The notes: generated by a model not told the origin, from the sequence alone. Counted from the stretch's first letter, positions 1 to 7,700 are shown. The stretch: DNA of 16,144 nucleotides from DAIOXA01 sp050949165 (GCA_050949165.1 JBMNFF010000020.1:1-16144); one strand, 5' to 3'. Numbers and translations: made by a program.

Positions 1-1
1 G

Positions 2-40
2 CCCACTGACAACAAGATCCACGAGGTTGTGGAGTTTTAG
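2..40 (+). other. possible 3' end of a plus-strand ORF cut by the window edge
   Basis: A reading frame open from the window edge gives PTDNKIHEVVEF and stops at TAG (38-40). It is followed about 20 bases later by a GC-rich hairpin, which would suit the end of a gene convergent with the minus-strand genes. Twelve codons are too few to identify a product, and a chance open frame of this length is common. I do not recognise the sequence. Confidence 0.2.
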
Positions 41-59
41 GGACCAATGACAAAATTGT

Positions 60-83
60 AGGGGGAGCTCCTTAGCTCCCCCT
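60..83. terminator. GC-rich hairpin, candidate terminator of the defence operon
   Basis: Nine paired bases, GGGGGAGCT (61-69) and AGCTCCCCC (74-82), close a CCTT loop, and A60/T83 can add one more pair. On the minus strand it lies about 100 bases beyond the stop of the TIR gene and is followed by TACAATTTTG. On the plus strand it is followed by TTAAAT. The T tracts are weak, so termination is inferred from stem strength and position; it could serve both directions. Confidence 0.5.
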
Positions 84-184
84 TAAATCCCCTGCCCCTG
101 CAGGGCAAGAAGAACTAGTTCTATTAGTATTGCTTGTTATAATAACCAGTCCATATGGTCAACTAAAGGATTGTAGCATTGCTA

Positions 185-808
185 TTAATCCATCCTTTTA
201 ACTAAATTGAACTCGTTTCTTCTCTCCCTTTTTGATACTGCGTTTTCGATATATTTATTGACATCTGACTTGAAATCTTCAAAGCTTATCAAAGAGACAT
301 ATGAGTCTTCTAGCCTATCATAGACACCTACGCATTGATGCTTTTTATGGCTCTCTTTTATATTGAGCATGTTCTTTCTTGCTAAATTATTGACGTCCTT
401 GAGACCTGTTACTCTAGATTCTTCCCTGCACATATCGCACTTATGAGTACATTCTTCAATAAGTAAGTCTTTTGCCTCACTAGTGTATACAGCCACAACC
501 CCATTAGTTACATTATTATCTCTGTCTTCCAAGGAGTAACGCAACTCATCATACATCCAATCATCAATTTTATCAAACCGGTCTCTACGGTACTCAATAG
601 CTTCAGGAGTTAATAAAACTATTGTAACGCTTGTTCTAGCAAGCTTGTCATAAAGATACCTTCGAATCGTTTCCTCGGACATGCCGGATCTGTCCTCATC
701 TTCCGAGCAGTCAATCACGTCATCGTCTTGGTCGAATAGTTTGCAAAGTTCTTCTTTATATTCCGCACCGTCGCTAAACCTGAATGATATAAACACTCTT
801 CTTGCCAA
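185..808 (-). CDS. TIR-like (ThsB/MTH538, DUF1863 type) domain protein, candidate antiphage sensor/NAD-processing enzyme
   Basis: This 207-residue protein starts with the TIR strand signature RRVFISF (3-9). It continues with the hydrophobic strand VTIVLLTPEA (61-70) and DDWMYDELRYSL (82-93), whose Glu88 sits where TIR enzymes carry the catalytic glutamate. Known ThsB proteins of Thoeris sense phage and convert NAD into a cyclic nucleotide signal; the same role here is inferred. The second half has CTHKCDMC (120-127), another Cys at 159, and the block DSYVSLISFEDFKSDVNKYI (168-187), so it is more than a bare TIR domain. The start is TTG, 8 bases after GGGGTG. It is the last gene of the minus-strand run, after a three-helix membrane protein that may be its effector. 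The DNA is visibly AT-richer than hsdR and hsdM, which suggests separate acquisition. Confidence in the TIR fold is high; the signal it makes is unknown. Confidence 0.8.
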   Translation of the reverse strand: MARRVFISFRFSDGAEYKEELCKLFDQDDDVIDCSEDEDRSGMSEETIRRYLYDKLARTSVTIVLLTPEAIEYRRDRFDKIDDWMYDELRYSLEDRDNNVTNGVVAVYTSEAKDLLIEECTHKCDMCREESRVTGLKDVNNLARKNMLNIKESHKKHQCVGVYDRLEDSYVSLISFEDFKSDVNKYIENAVSKRERRNEFNLVKRMD

Positions 809-1011
809 CTGGCTCTCACCCCTTAATTTTATTTTGCCTTTTACACTTAATCATCTTGATAAATTGATAATAGATCCCCCCTATATGCATGCTAATATCA
901 CGTTAATAGGCACACAAATTCCTTATGCGCTATACACCTTGAGTAAATTTAATGCTGCCGTAATTCGATATTTTCTCTAGGTCGATAAGTCTTTTTCCCT
1001 TTATTAGGAGG
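809..1011. other. AT-rich intergenic spacer between membrane-protein and TIR genes
   Basis: These 203 bases separate the two putative partner genes, which is long for a tight operon, so the TIR gene may have its own promoter. The minus strand holds several A/T-rich hexamers but no convincing paired -35/-10. The only open frame is a plus-strand run at 681-980 that lies mostly antisense to the TIR gene and has no coding character. I see no repeat or structured RNA. Confidence 0.4.
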
Positions 1012-1443
1012 TTATGCAAATAATACGATAACAGCAAGTCCAATAAGGACCAGTGCTAAATAAAATAGCCATTCCGTTGCAGAAAACAATGACCTGAAAT
1101 AGCAATATTGCCAGCCTTTATATTTATGTAAAGGAATTTCGAACTCCCTTACATCCACTCTTTTCGAGCAATCACTTAAGCCCGCAACATCTTCGTAAAC
1201 ACCACGAAATTTTCTCTCTTGCTGCAAGTAGTACGAATCCAATAGCCAAAATAGAATTGACTGGGCAATAGCAATATATACTAGCAAATCGTTATTACTT
1301 TTTCCGTCATTGCTTCCTGCAAAAATTGCTAGTAGCGCAGATACAATAGCTATTGCCATTCCTTTCATCTGAACAGAGTTATGGTTCATTCGGGAAATAT
1401 TTGATTGAATAAACTCTAAATGTTTTATTGTTCTTTCGCTCAA
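1012..1443 (-). CDS. small three-helix membrane protein, candidate effector of the TIR module
   Basis: The 143-residue protein has a charged amphipathic N-terminus (1-25), hydrophobic helices at about 27-43, 53-73 and 123-142, and a soluble loop of about 50 residues between helices 2 and 3. The distinctive motif FWLLDSYYLQQERKF (65-79) at the end of helix 2 is, as I recall, shared by uncharacterised small membrane proteins encoded next to TIR-like genes. The layout recalls SLATT-type two-helix effectors, which are thought to form pores in other defence systems, but there is no direct evidence of membership. The TTG start is supported by AAAGGAGAG 6 bases upstream. It follows hsdR by 96 bases and precedes the TIR gene by about 200, on the same strand. 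A membrane-disrupting effector gated by a TIR-made nucleotide is the inferred role; it could instead be an anchor or inhibitor. Confidence 0.7.
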   Translation of the reverse strand: MSERTIKHLEFIQSNISRMNHNSVQMKGMAIAIVSALLAIFAGSNDGKSNNDLLVYIAIAQSILFWLLDSYYLQQERKFRGVYEDVAGLSDCSKRVDVREFEIPLHKYKGWQYCYFRSLFSATEWLFYLALVLIGLAVIVLFA

Positions 1444-1539
1444 ATTGCACTCTCCTTTGCTAATTCTATTTGTACCCTAAGCTGGATACCTGGCCTAACC
1501 ACAATTAGCTCAGTTTTGGCCGGGAATCATATAATTGAC

Positions 1540-4500
1540 CTATAATGTTTCAACCGCGTTATCTCTCACTAAGGTTACTATTTGCACAAGTTTCTTCTGC
1601 TTTTCACCATCGAACAACCTAATAAAGCTCTTCGGTTTGTCAAAAGGCGGCTTCGTGAGTTCTGAAACGTTTTCAATGTAGCCGTTGTTGACAATGTAGT
1701 CGATGACCTTCTTTACGAACACGATTTGCTCATGGGTCAGGGACTGGTCATTAATGAAATCCGAGAACGCTGCTGCAGCTGCTTCGTATTCCATCTTGGC
1801 AATTCTGCGCACCAGAAGGCCGAAGGGTGTGTCCTTGAACTCCCGCTTGTAGTCCTCTACTGTGCCTAACTCGCTGGTGAAGATGCGCTCGAGCTCTTCA
1901 TAATCCTTCTGGGTCAAGGGTATATTGTTCCTTAACTTATGGATTGCAATGTGATCCTTGTTCTCCTCGATATACCTGTTCACCTTTATTCTATAAGCTT
2001 CGAAGTCATAGGCGGGTGGAAGAACCTGCCCCTGGGTAATAGAGGTAACTTCATCCTTGAGGTTGGTGTATATCGTTCTTCCCGAACCCTCATCCACGAT
2101 AAATTTAATCAGTTCCCGCAGTTCTAGCCGCACCTTTTCAAAGTTCAAGATGTCTGAGTCCTGCCAGAATTCCTCTGTTCCTATGGTGTTGATGAATTCC
2201 AGTTGCGCTCTTATCTGCGGAATGATAGCCCTCTCCGCCAGGTGCACACAGATGTTCATCAGTTGCTTCTTGCTCTTAGCGAATTGGGGCATGGACTCGA
2301 TTTGGGCTATCATCATGCCGTACATGAAGTTGTCAAAGCGCTTGGCATACTCATCTGTGTCGTCCATGTAGACGATTGGCGCAAGATAGGTAATGAGGTT
2401 GTGTTTGTCCAGCTCTTCCAGACAGACAAAGGCCTCTTTATTTTTGTACTTCTCTACATGCTGCATCTGCAACTTAACTGCAATCAATTCGGGATTGAGG
2501 GCATTGATCTGCTGAACGACAGTCTCTATTAACCCCTCCCGCATCTCCTGGTAGGCATCGTCGGCAAAGGCAGAATGCTGAAGCAGGTGAATCAGCCTAA
2601 CTCGCTTAGCAAAAATGGCCTCAGTCAGACTCTGGGCTTCTGCTCCAGGCAGCCCCTCCTGATGCTCCCGGAAGAACTCAAAATTGCCCAGGTAATCGAA
2701 GATGAGAAAGTGCTGCTTGTCCTCACCAGGCCCAAACAAGTCTCGGCATGTCCTGGTTCCGCGGCCAATCATCTGCCAGAACTTTACCTTGGAGCGAACA
2801 CGCTTGAAGAATACCAGGTTAACAATCTCCGGCACATCAATCCCAGTATCCAGCATGTCCACGGATACGGCAATATGGGGTTCCTTCTCAGCAACCCTGA
2901 AATTGTCTATTAGGGTCTGGACGTAGTTATCATCACACACTACCCGGGCGGCAAAGGTCCCGTGGTACTGGGGATACAGCTTGTTAAAACGCTCAACAAT
3001 GAATTCTGCATGCTTCTTGTTTTGGGCAAAGATAATCGTCTTTCCCAGCCGGTCCCCACCGGCAACCTTAATACCCTTGGTCATAAGGTCTTCCAGAACC
3101 ATGTCCACAGTGTTCTGGTTAAAGATGTACTCATTTAATGCAGGGGAGGGAATGAACTCAGGCATTTCCCCGTCTTCATCGGTGAAGTCTTCTTCATAGC
3201 GCTCCTTATCCTCCGCGGAAAGGTCATCATAGGAAATGCCCTCTTCCAGGAACTTGGTTTTCACTTCAATATTGTAGTACGGGACCAGGACACGGTCCTT
3301 TTCTACTGCCGTCTCATATTCATAGGCGTAGGAAGGAACTCCGGGTTCCATTTCAAAGAAATCGTAGGTATTGCGGTCAACATCTGTCTTAGGCGTTGCA
3401 GTTAAGCCAACCAGCAGGGCATCGAAGTATTCAAAGATGGCCCGATACTTCTTGAAGATGCTTCTGTGGGCTTCATCGATGATGATTAAGTCAAAATGGG
3501 CAGGGGTAAAGAATCGCCCTCCTTGGTTATCTCTTTCCGAATCTATGGCGTTGAGCATTGTGGGATATGTTGAAAAGACAATACGGGCGCTCCTGTCATC
3601 ATTATTGCTGAGGAGATTGCACAGGGACATATCCGGCAGGTTGTTCTTAAAGGCATCCTTGGCCTGGCGAACCAGGGCGGTCCTGTCTGCCAAGAATAAG
3701 ACATTGGTGACATACCCGCCCCTGGACAGAACATCCGTCAGGCTGCAGGCAGTCCTGGTCTTGCCGGTGCCAGTAGCCATGACCAGCAAGGCCTTGCGAT
3801 GACCAGCTTGAAAAGCATCACATACTGCCCGGATAGCTTCCTTCTGGTAGTAGCGGTCGGTAATCTTGTCATCGATGGAGACATCATTGAGTACCCTACG
3901 CTCGTGCCTGCGATTCATCAGCTTCTCCAGGTCAGACTTGGACAGGATTCCGCTGACCCGGCGCTCGGGATAGAACCCATCCCAAAAATAAGTTTCGAAG
4001 CCGTTTGTGGTAAAGATCATGGGGCGACGGCCGGTCATCTTCTCCAGGCAGTCGGCATACAGCTTGGCCTGCTGGGCGCCAATCTTGGGGTCCTTGGAAG
4101 TGCGCTTTGCTTCGATGACAGCCAAAGGCAAACCGTCCCTGCTGTAGAGGACATAGTCTGCATAACCTTTGCCACCGTTGGGCATCCCCGTCAGTTCCAC
4201 TTCCTCGTGGACATCATCGCCGAACTTCCAACCCAAGAGCTTCAGATCCACGTCGATATACTTCTTGCGGGTGAGGAACTCGGAAATGTCAATGGGGGCA
4301 AAATGGCGCTCCAGCTTGTTCTTATCTTTGCTGGCAGTTAGCTGAGCGCTCATGGCTGCAATTCTTTCTTGCAGGGCCTTAATTTCAGATTCCTTTTGCT
4401 CGATGAGGCTGTCCATCTCCTTGATCCTGGCAACATCCAGGGCAACTGTCTCGGCCGGAATCTTGCTCTCATCAAAGCGACGCTCAACATAGTTGCGACC

Positions 4501-4878
4501 ATAACAGTAATCTATCCACTGGATGAATTCAAAGAGAGATGCCAGGGCCAGGACCGCCTCAGAGCGGGTGACGGCCTTGGCAGTATGAACTGCGACATTG
4601 CCCAGCTTGATGATATAAGGCAGCTTGCCCCAGGTCTGCTTGTCCAGGGCGAACTTAAAGGAAGGCTCATGGATTAATGCCTGCAAATTATCCTTATAGG
4701 GCATGGAGATGGTGTTATCTGCGGAGTACACCCATTTAACCGCAAGCTCCAATGCCTTGCGGGCGCCTACTGCTGCCATGGCCGGAGAGGTGGCCAGAAC
4801 CCGCTCGGCCTCAATACAAGCGGCAGCGAAAAGGGAGTATTCTTTTTGGCCCTGTAAAAATTGGAAGTTAGCAGACAT
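1540..4878 (-). CDS. hsdR: type I restriction enzyme R subunit (HsdR), EcoEI-like, with DUF4145 N-terminus
   Basis: HsdR is the ATP-driven DNA translocase and nuclease of type I restriction complexes. The 1112-residue protein is complete. It has an N-terminal DUF4145-like helical domain (about 1-130), a coiled coil (about 145-185), and a PD-(D/E)xK nuclease core with Asp241, Glu256 and Lys258 in VIEAKRT. The SF2 helicase follows: Walker A MATGTGKT (367-374), DEAH (468-471), TAT (493-495) and QMIGRGTR (702-709). The EcoEI-type C-terminal helical region runs to the end. The ATG follows AGGTGAGG by 5 bases and lies 22 bases after the residual stop of hsdS, so the genes were organised as hsdM-hsdS-hsdR. 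All catalytic motifs are present and the frame is unbroken over 3.3 kb, in contrast to the ruined hsdS beside it. Without an S subunit it should not be recruited to DNA unless another HsdS is supplied in trans. Confidence 0.95.
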   Translation of the reverse strand: MSANFQFLQGQKEYSLFAAACIEAERVLATSPAMAAVGARKALELAVKWVYSADNTISMPYKDNLQALIHEPSFKFALDKQTWGKLPYIIKLGNVAVHTAKAVTRSEAVLALASLFEFIQWIDYCYGRNYVERRFDESKIPAETVALDVARIKEMDSLIEQKESEIKALQERIAAMSAQLTASKDKNKLERHFAPIDISEFLTRKKYIDVDLKLLGWKFGDDVHEEVELTGMPNGGKGYADYVLYSRDGLPLAVIEAKRTSKDPKIGAQQAKLYADCLEKMTGRRPMIFTTNGFETYFWDGFYPERRVSGILSKSDLEKLMNRRHERRVLNDVSIDDKITDRYYQKEAIRAVCDAFQAGHRKALLVMATGTGKTRTACSLTDVLSRGGYVTNVLFLADRTALVRQAKDAFKNNLPDMSLCNLLSNNDDRSARIVFSTYPTMLNAIDSERDNQGGRFFTPAHFDLIIIDEAHRSIFKKYRAIFEYFDALLVGLTATPKTDVDRNTYDFFEMEPGVPSYAYEYETAVEKDRVLVPYYNIEVKTKFLEEGISYDDLSAEDKERYEEDFTDEDGEMPEFIPSPALNEYIFNQNTVDMVLEDLMTKGIKVAGGDRLGKTIIFAQNKKHAEFIVERFNKLYPQYHGTFAARVVCDDNYVQTLIDNFRVAEKEPHIAVSVDMLDTGIDVPEIVNLVFFKRVRSKVKFWQMIGRGTRTCRDLFGPGEDKQHFLIFDYLGNFEFFREHQEGLPGAEAQSLTEAIFAKRVRLIHLLQHSAFADDAYQEMREGLIETVVQQINALNPELIAVKLQMQHVEKYKNKEAFVCLEELDKHNLITYLAPIVYMDDTDEYAKRFDNFMYGMMIAQIESMPQFAKSKKQLMNICVHLAERAIIPQIRAQLEFINTIGTEEFWQDSDILNFEKVRLELRELIKFIVDEGSGRTIYTNLKDEVTSITQGQVLPPAYDFEAYRIKVNRYIEENKDHIAIHKLRNNIPLTQKDYEELERIFTSELGTVEDYKREFKDTPFGLLVRRIAKMEYEAAAAAFSDFINDQSLTHEQIVFVKKVIDYIVNNGYIENVSELTKPPFDKPKSFIRLFDGEKQKKLVQIVTLVRDNAVETL

Positions 4879-4899
4879 TAAGCCTCACCTCGCCGGGGG

Positions 4900-5422
4900 T
4901 TAGTCGAAGTAGCGGGACATTAGGCTGTCAAAGAGATATTGGGTTTCTCAATTGACTTGCTTATTAGAGTTCTTTCTGCTCTTCTAACATGAAAATCTTG
5001 CAAAACTCTGTCTGAAGTGATAATGGAGGATATAGCAATGCTACTAGCTCTTCAATGTTCCTATGGTAAGCCTACCGAGTTGCTCACCCCAGATTTGCTA
5101 TAGAATACAAGTATTCTTTAAGCTTCTCGTAAAAGAGCATTTAAGTAATCTGGAATATAGAGTTTCAGCAGCGCTTATTATTGATACAGGTTAATTTACC
5201 GCGCTTGCAAACTCTTTAGGACATACACGAGTTGTCGCAACTATGCCTTAATATTTAACATATAGCACATTCCTTCGACACGTACATTTTAGTTCTTCCT
5301 TGTTCTTCATCAGACATATGTGAGTATCTGCTAAATCAAGCCTCCTTATAATACATTCATGCTGCTAATTACACGTACTTCCCTGTCTTGAGATAATTGG
5401 TGTACCATGGTGAGTTCCGAAC
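4900..5422 (-). pseudogene. decayed second target-recognition domain and C-terminus of HsdS
   Basis: This stretch has no long ORF and looks intergenic, but translation in shifting frames recovers HsdS pieces. The phrase GTPIISRQGSTCN near 5360-5405 resembles the start of a recognition domain. EKLKEYLYSIANLG lies at about 5088-5131. PPLSLQTEFCKIF followed by MLEEQKEL (4967-5029) is the conserved domain-to-helix junction. SKSIE is followed by a shift into QYLFDSLMSRYFD and a stop (4900-4941). At SKSIE, GAGAAACCCAA would become E-E-T-Q with one more G; after QKEL, two extra bases (TA) create stops. The 5' part (about 5130-5422) is the most degraded and carries many stops. This explains why more than 500 bases lie between the last open hsdS frame and hsdR. 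Confidence 0.8.
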
Positions 5423-5962
5423 CTAATTTTTAGTGTGATTCACCAAGGTTTCCCACCCTTTTTCAATTGTCACCGGGTCGCCGAACATGTCGTAAAAGAT
5501 AGATTTGATAAGGTTGTCCAGCTCTGCAAGTTGCTGTTTGCGCATGGCGAGGATCTCCGAAACAGTGTCCAAGGTTTTAGCAATCTTGCGCTGGATCTCG
5601 AGGGGGGGTAGAGGAACATAAATATCTTCGACTATACGTTTGGAGATCTCCTTAAATGTAGCCCCTCGCCCAAGGGAGTTAAGGTATTCAGTTCTACCTT
5701 TCAAAAACCAGAACAGGAACTTGTTATATATCCTTTCTGAGCAGATTAAATTCTTAAACCCCTGATTGCAATACATCTCTACACCGGTAATAGCAACTTT
5801 TCCAATTGGCGCCCTAGAAGAAAGCAACACTGTCCCCTTTGGTAATTGAGTTAAACCTGTATCCGCAATTGCTTTGGCAGTTATTTTTCGCACTGTATCG
5901 CTGATGACAACATCTGTATCCTCAATCTCGGCTGGTGTAACCAACAGAATTCCCCATCCCAA
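5423..5962 (-). CDS. hsdS: longest surviving HsdS frame: first target-recognition domain without its N-terminus
   Basis: This is the piece a gene finder would report: 179 codons if read from the TTG at 5962. There is no convincing ribosome binding site before that TTG, and the genuine HsdS N-terminus is in another frame upstream. VTPAEIEDTD (8-17), LLSSRAPIGKVAIT (46-59) and FKNLICSE are typical of the domain 1 fold. PLPPLEIQRKIAKTLD is the conserved HsdS turn into the central helix, and SIFYDMFGDPV ends that helix. The frame ends at NHTKN, just where domain 2 should begin. Half-length HsdS proteins can pair and work in some systems, but this one also lacks about 30 N-terminal residues, so function is doubtful. 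If the one-base loss at 5941 were an assembly error, a half-HsdS of about 200 residues would result. Confidence 0.6.
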   Translation of the reverse strand: MGWGILLVTPAEIEDTDVVISDTVRKITAKAIADTGLTQLPKGTVLLSSRAPIGKVAITGVEMYCNQGFKNLICSERIYNKFLFWFLKGRTEYLNSLGRGATFKEISKRIVEDIYVPLPPLEIQRKIAKTLDTVSEILAMRKQQLAELDNLIKSIFYDMFGDPVTIEKGWETLVNHTKN

Positions 5963-6037
5963 TATTCTTTAACTGAGGTTTTAGGAGTAGAACCAGAGAC
6001 AACTGTAGCTACGTCTCCTAGTCTAACCATTTCCCAC

Positions 6038-7504
6038 CTACTCACGGATAAGCCCCCTTAACTCCTCCATTTTGGAGTTAATGTCTTGGCTCAGCTTATC
6101 CAAGCGGTCCAGGATGACCTCGGGGGGATCGTATTCCACTTTCTCGTAGACAATCTCTTTATAGCGGTTAATGGAAAGATCATAGTCCTTGTCCACTATC
6201 TCTGCCTTGTCTACAAAGAAGCTCTGCTCCGTCTTCTTGCGGTCCACTTCCGCCTCCAGGTTGTGGAAGCGGTTAATGATGTCAGGAATGTCATTATCCT
6301 CTATGGGGGAACGCTTGTCATCCAGAGAGTAGCCGTCGGCCTGCATGTCATAGAACCAGACCTTGTCGGTCCCCCCTGCTCCGGTCTTGGTGAATACCAA
6401 TACCGCTGTGCTGACACCAGCATAGGGCTTGAATACACCACTAGGCATGGAGATCACGGCCTGAAGATGGTGGTTCTCCACCAGTTCCTTACGCAGAGCT
6501 TTATGGGCTCTGCTGCCGCCGAAGAGGACCCCGTCTGGGACAATACAGGCACAGCGGCCACCTTTTTTGAGCATCCTCAAGAACAGGGCTACGAAAAGCA
6601 GCTCTGTTTTCTTTGTATTGCAGACAGCCTTGAGATTGTCATTGATACTCTCCTGGTCAATGGTGCCCTTGAAGGGGGGATTGGCCAGGATGATGTCATA
6701 CACATCAGAGATGGCGTTTGCCTTTGAAACGCTATCCATGTACTGAATTCTTGGGTTTGTGATTGAGTGCAGCAGCAGGTTCATAGCTGAAATCCGCAGC
6801 ATGGTCGGATCAGTATCAAAGCCAGTGAACATCTCTCCATCAAAGAACCGCCATTGCTCCGGGGTCATATCCTGCTCATGGTTTTCCCGTATATATTCTG
6901 CAGCAGAAACCAGGAAGCCGGCGGTGCCGCAGGCTGGGTCGCAGATTCTTTGATCGGGACCGGGGGCCAAGAGTCTGACCATCATATCCCGGATATGTTT
7001 GGGCGTCCGGAACTGGCCGTTTTGTCCGGCAGTGCTCAACTTGCTCAACATATACTCATACAGGTCACCCTGCATGTCCATGTCCTTGATATCGTGCTGG
7101 AACAGCTCGTCCAGGCCGGTGATGACCTTTTGTAGGACCTGGGGGGTGGGAATTAAGAACATCGCATTCTCCATGTAGCGGGAGAAGGCGGTGTTGTTGT
7201 CGCCGTTCAGGCTCTTAATAAAGGGGAAGACCTTGGTGCTGATAATGTCAAATATCTCCCTGGGGTCTTTAGTCTTAAACTTTGACCAGCGCATGGCCTG
7301 TCCCTCTTCATTGTCAGGGAATATCTTCTTCACTTCGCCTCCCAGGGCTTCAATCTGTTCGTTCTCCAGTTCCTTCTCATCCAAAGAGCGGATGAAGATC
7401 AGATATGTAAGTTGCTCGATAACAGTAATGGGGTTTGTAATGCCGCCGGCCCATATGTCAGTCCAGATCTTGTCTACCTTGTTGCGTATTTCTCCTGTTA
7501 ACAT
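6038..7504 (-). CDS. hsdM: type I restriction-modification methyltransferase (HsdM)
   Basis: HsdM transfers a methyl group from S-adenosylmethionine to N6 of adenine within the site chosen by HsdS, protecting host DNA. The 488-residue protein is complete. It has an N-terminal helical HsdM_N domain (about 5-145, including WAGGITNPITVIEQLTYLIF), then FRTPKHIRDMMVRLL (165-179). The SAM-binding motif I is DPACGTAGFL (189-198) and catalytic motif IV is NPPF (275-278). The C-terminal part ends in a helix that normally packs on HsdS. The ATG at 7502-7504 is preceded by GGGAG at 9 bases. It is the first gene of the restriction operon and is followed by the broken hsdS with a 7-base gap. A lone HsdM without HsdS is normally not able to methylate, so the host is probably unmethylated unless an S subunit exists elsewhere. 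Confidence 0.95.
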   Translation of the reverse strand: MLTGEIRNKVDKIWTDIWAGGITNPITVIEQLTYLIFIRSLDEKELENEQIEALGGEVKKIFPDNEEGQAMRWSKFKTKDPREIFDIISTKVFPFIKSLNGDNNTAFSRYMENAMFLIPTPQVLQKVITGLDELFQHDIKDMDMQGDLYEYMLSKLSTAGQNGQFRTPKHIRDMMVRLLAPGPDQRICDPACGTAGFLVSAAEYIRENHEQDMTPEQWRFFDGEMFTGFDTDPTMLRISAMNLLLHSITNPRIQYMDSVSKANAISDVYDIILANPPFKGTIDQESINDNLKAVCNTKKTELLFVALFLRMLKKGGRCACIVPDGVLFGGSRAHKALRKELVENHHLQAVISMPSGVFKPYAGVSTAVLVFTKTGAGGTDKVWFYDMQADGYSLDDKRSPIEDNDIPDIINRFHNLEAEVDRKKTEQSFFVDKAEIVDKDYDLSINRYKEIVYEKVEYDPPEVILDRLDKLSQDINSKMEELRGLIRE

Positions 7505-7538
7505 CTTGCATTACTCCCATCTGTGTGTAGTTAAGTTA

Positions 7539-7605
7539 ATTATAGCAGTACCCAGGGACAGTTTAATTTTCTTATCTTTTGCATCAATTATAGCAAAATA
7601 TAGCA
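7539..7605 (-). promoter_or_regulatory. candidate hsdM promoter region with three TGCTATA repeats
   Basis: On the minus strand, upstream of hsdM, two extended -10 sequences TGCTATAAT occur (7539-7547 and 7587-7595), and a third TGCTATA lies at 7599-7605. The nearer TATAAT ends about 35 bases before the hsdM ATG, leaving a plausible leader with its ribosome binding site. The -35 boxes are poor, as is common with extended -10 promoters. The repeats could also be operator sites. Confidence 0.45.
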
Positions 7606-7657
7606 AACATTGGCAGTCCCTTGGAACTCACTCCTCAGTATAATCGGCAATATTAGT

Positions 7658-7687
7658 AAACCCTACGGCAAATTAACCGCAGGGTTT
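7658..7687 (-). terminator. hairpin terminator after the PIN toxin gene
   Basis: Eleven bases, AAACCCTACGG (7658-7668), face CCGCAGGGTTT (7677-7687) across an 8-base loop. In minus-strand RNA the single mismatch becomes a G-U pair and the stem is followed by UUUACUAAU. It lies 28 bases beyond the stop of the PIN-domain gene and ahead of the hsdM promoter, so it would separate the two units. On the plus strand the stem is followed by five T, but no gene there needs it. Confidence 0.65.
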
Positions 7688-7700
7688 TTCAGCAATTCAG

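Larger units (their letters stand above)
4900..6030 (-). pseudogene. hsdS: type I restriction specificity subunit (HsdS), broken by frameshifts and a premature stop
   Basis: HsdS chooses the DNA site through two target-recognition domains. The original start is the ATG at 6028-6030, 7 bases after the hsdM stop and behind GGTGGG, giving MVRLGDVATVVSGSTPKTS, a typical HsdS opening. This frame reads to GEFCW, then shifts: near 5941 TGG is followed directly by TTACACC, where one extra G would restore W-VTPAEIE. Domain 1 continues in the new frame to FGDPVTIEKGWE and then stops at 5423. Downstream, recognisable HsdS pieces occur in changing frames up to QYLFDSL-MSRYFD and a TAA at 4900-4902. The summed length fits a normal two-domain HsdS of about 370 residues. 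At least four separate lesions, with intact open frames on both sides, argue for real decay rather than sequencing error. The neighbours hsdM and hsdR therefore lack a working cognate S subunit. Confidence 0.85.

Noticed and set aside
111..122. 12-bp perfect palindrome AGAACTAGTTCT near the left edge
   Set aside because: Could be an operator or site-specific recombination core, but it is isolated, without a flanking repeat, integrase or tRNA end in view.
681..980. Plus-strand ORF of 99 codons
   Set aside because: Mostly antisense to the TIR gene, rich in Ser/Leu low-complexity translation, no ribosome binding site or recognisable domain.
3371..4677. Several plus-strand ORFs of 100-180 codons opposite hsdR
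   Set aside because: They are antisense shadows of a gene with clear helicase and nuclease motifs and show no domain of their own.
4900..6030. Phase-variable hsdS with inverted hsdS copies
   Set aside because: No second hsdS copy, recombinase or inverted repeats are present in the window; the changes look like ordinary decay.
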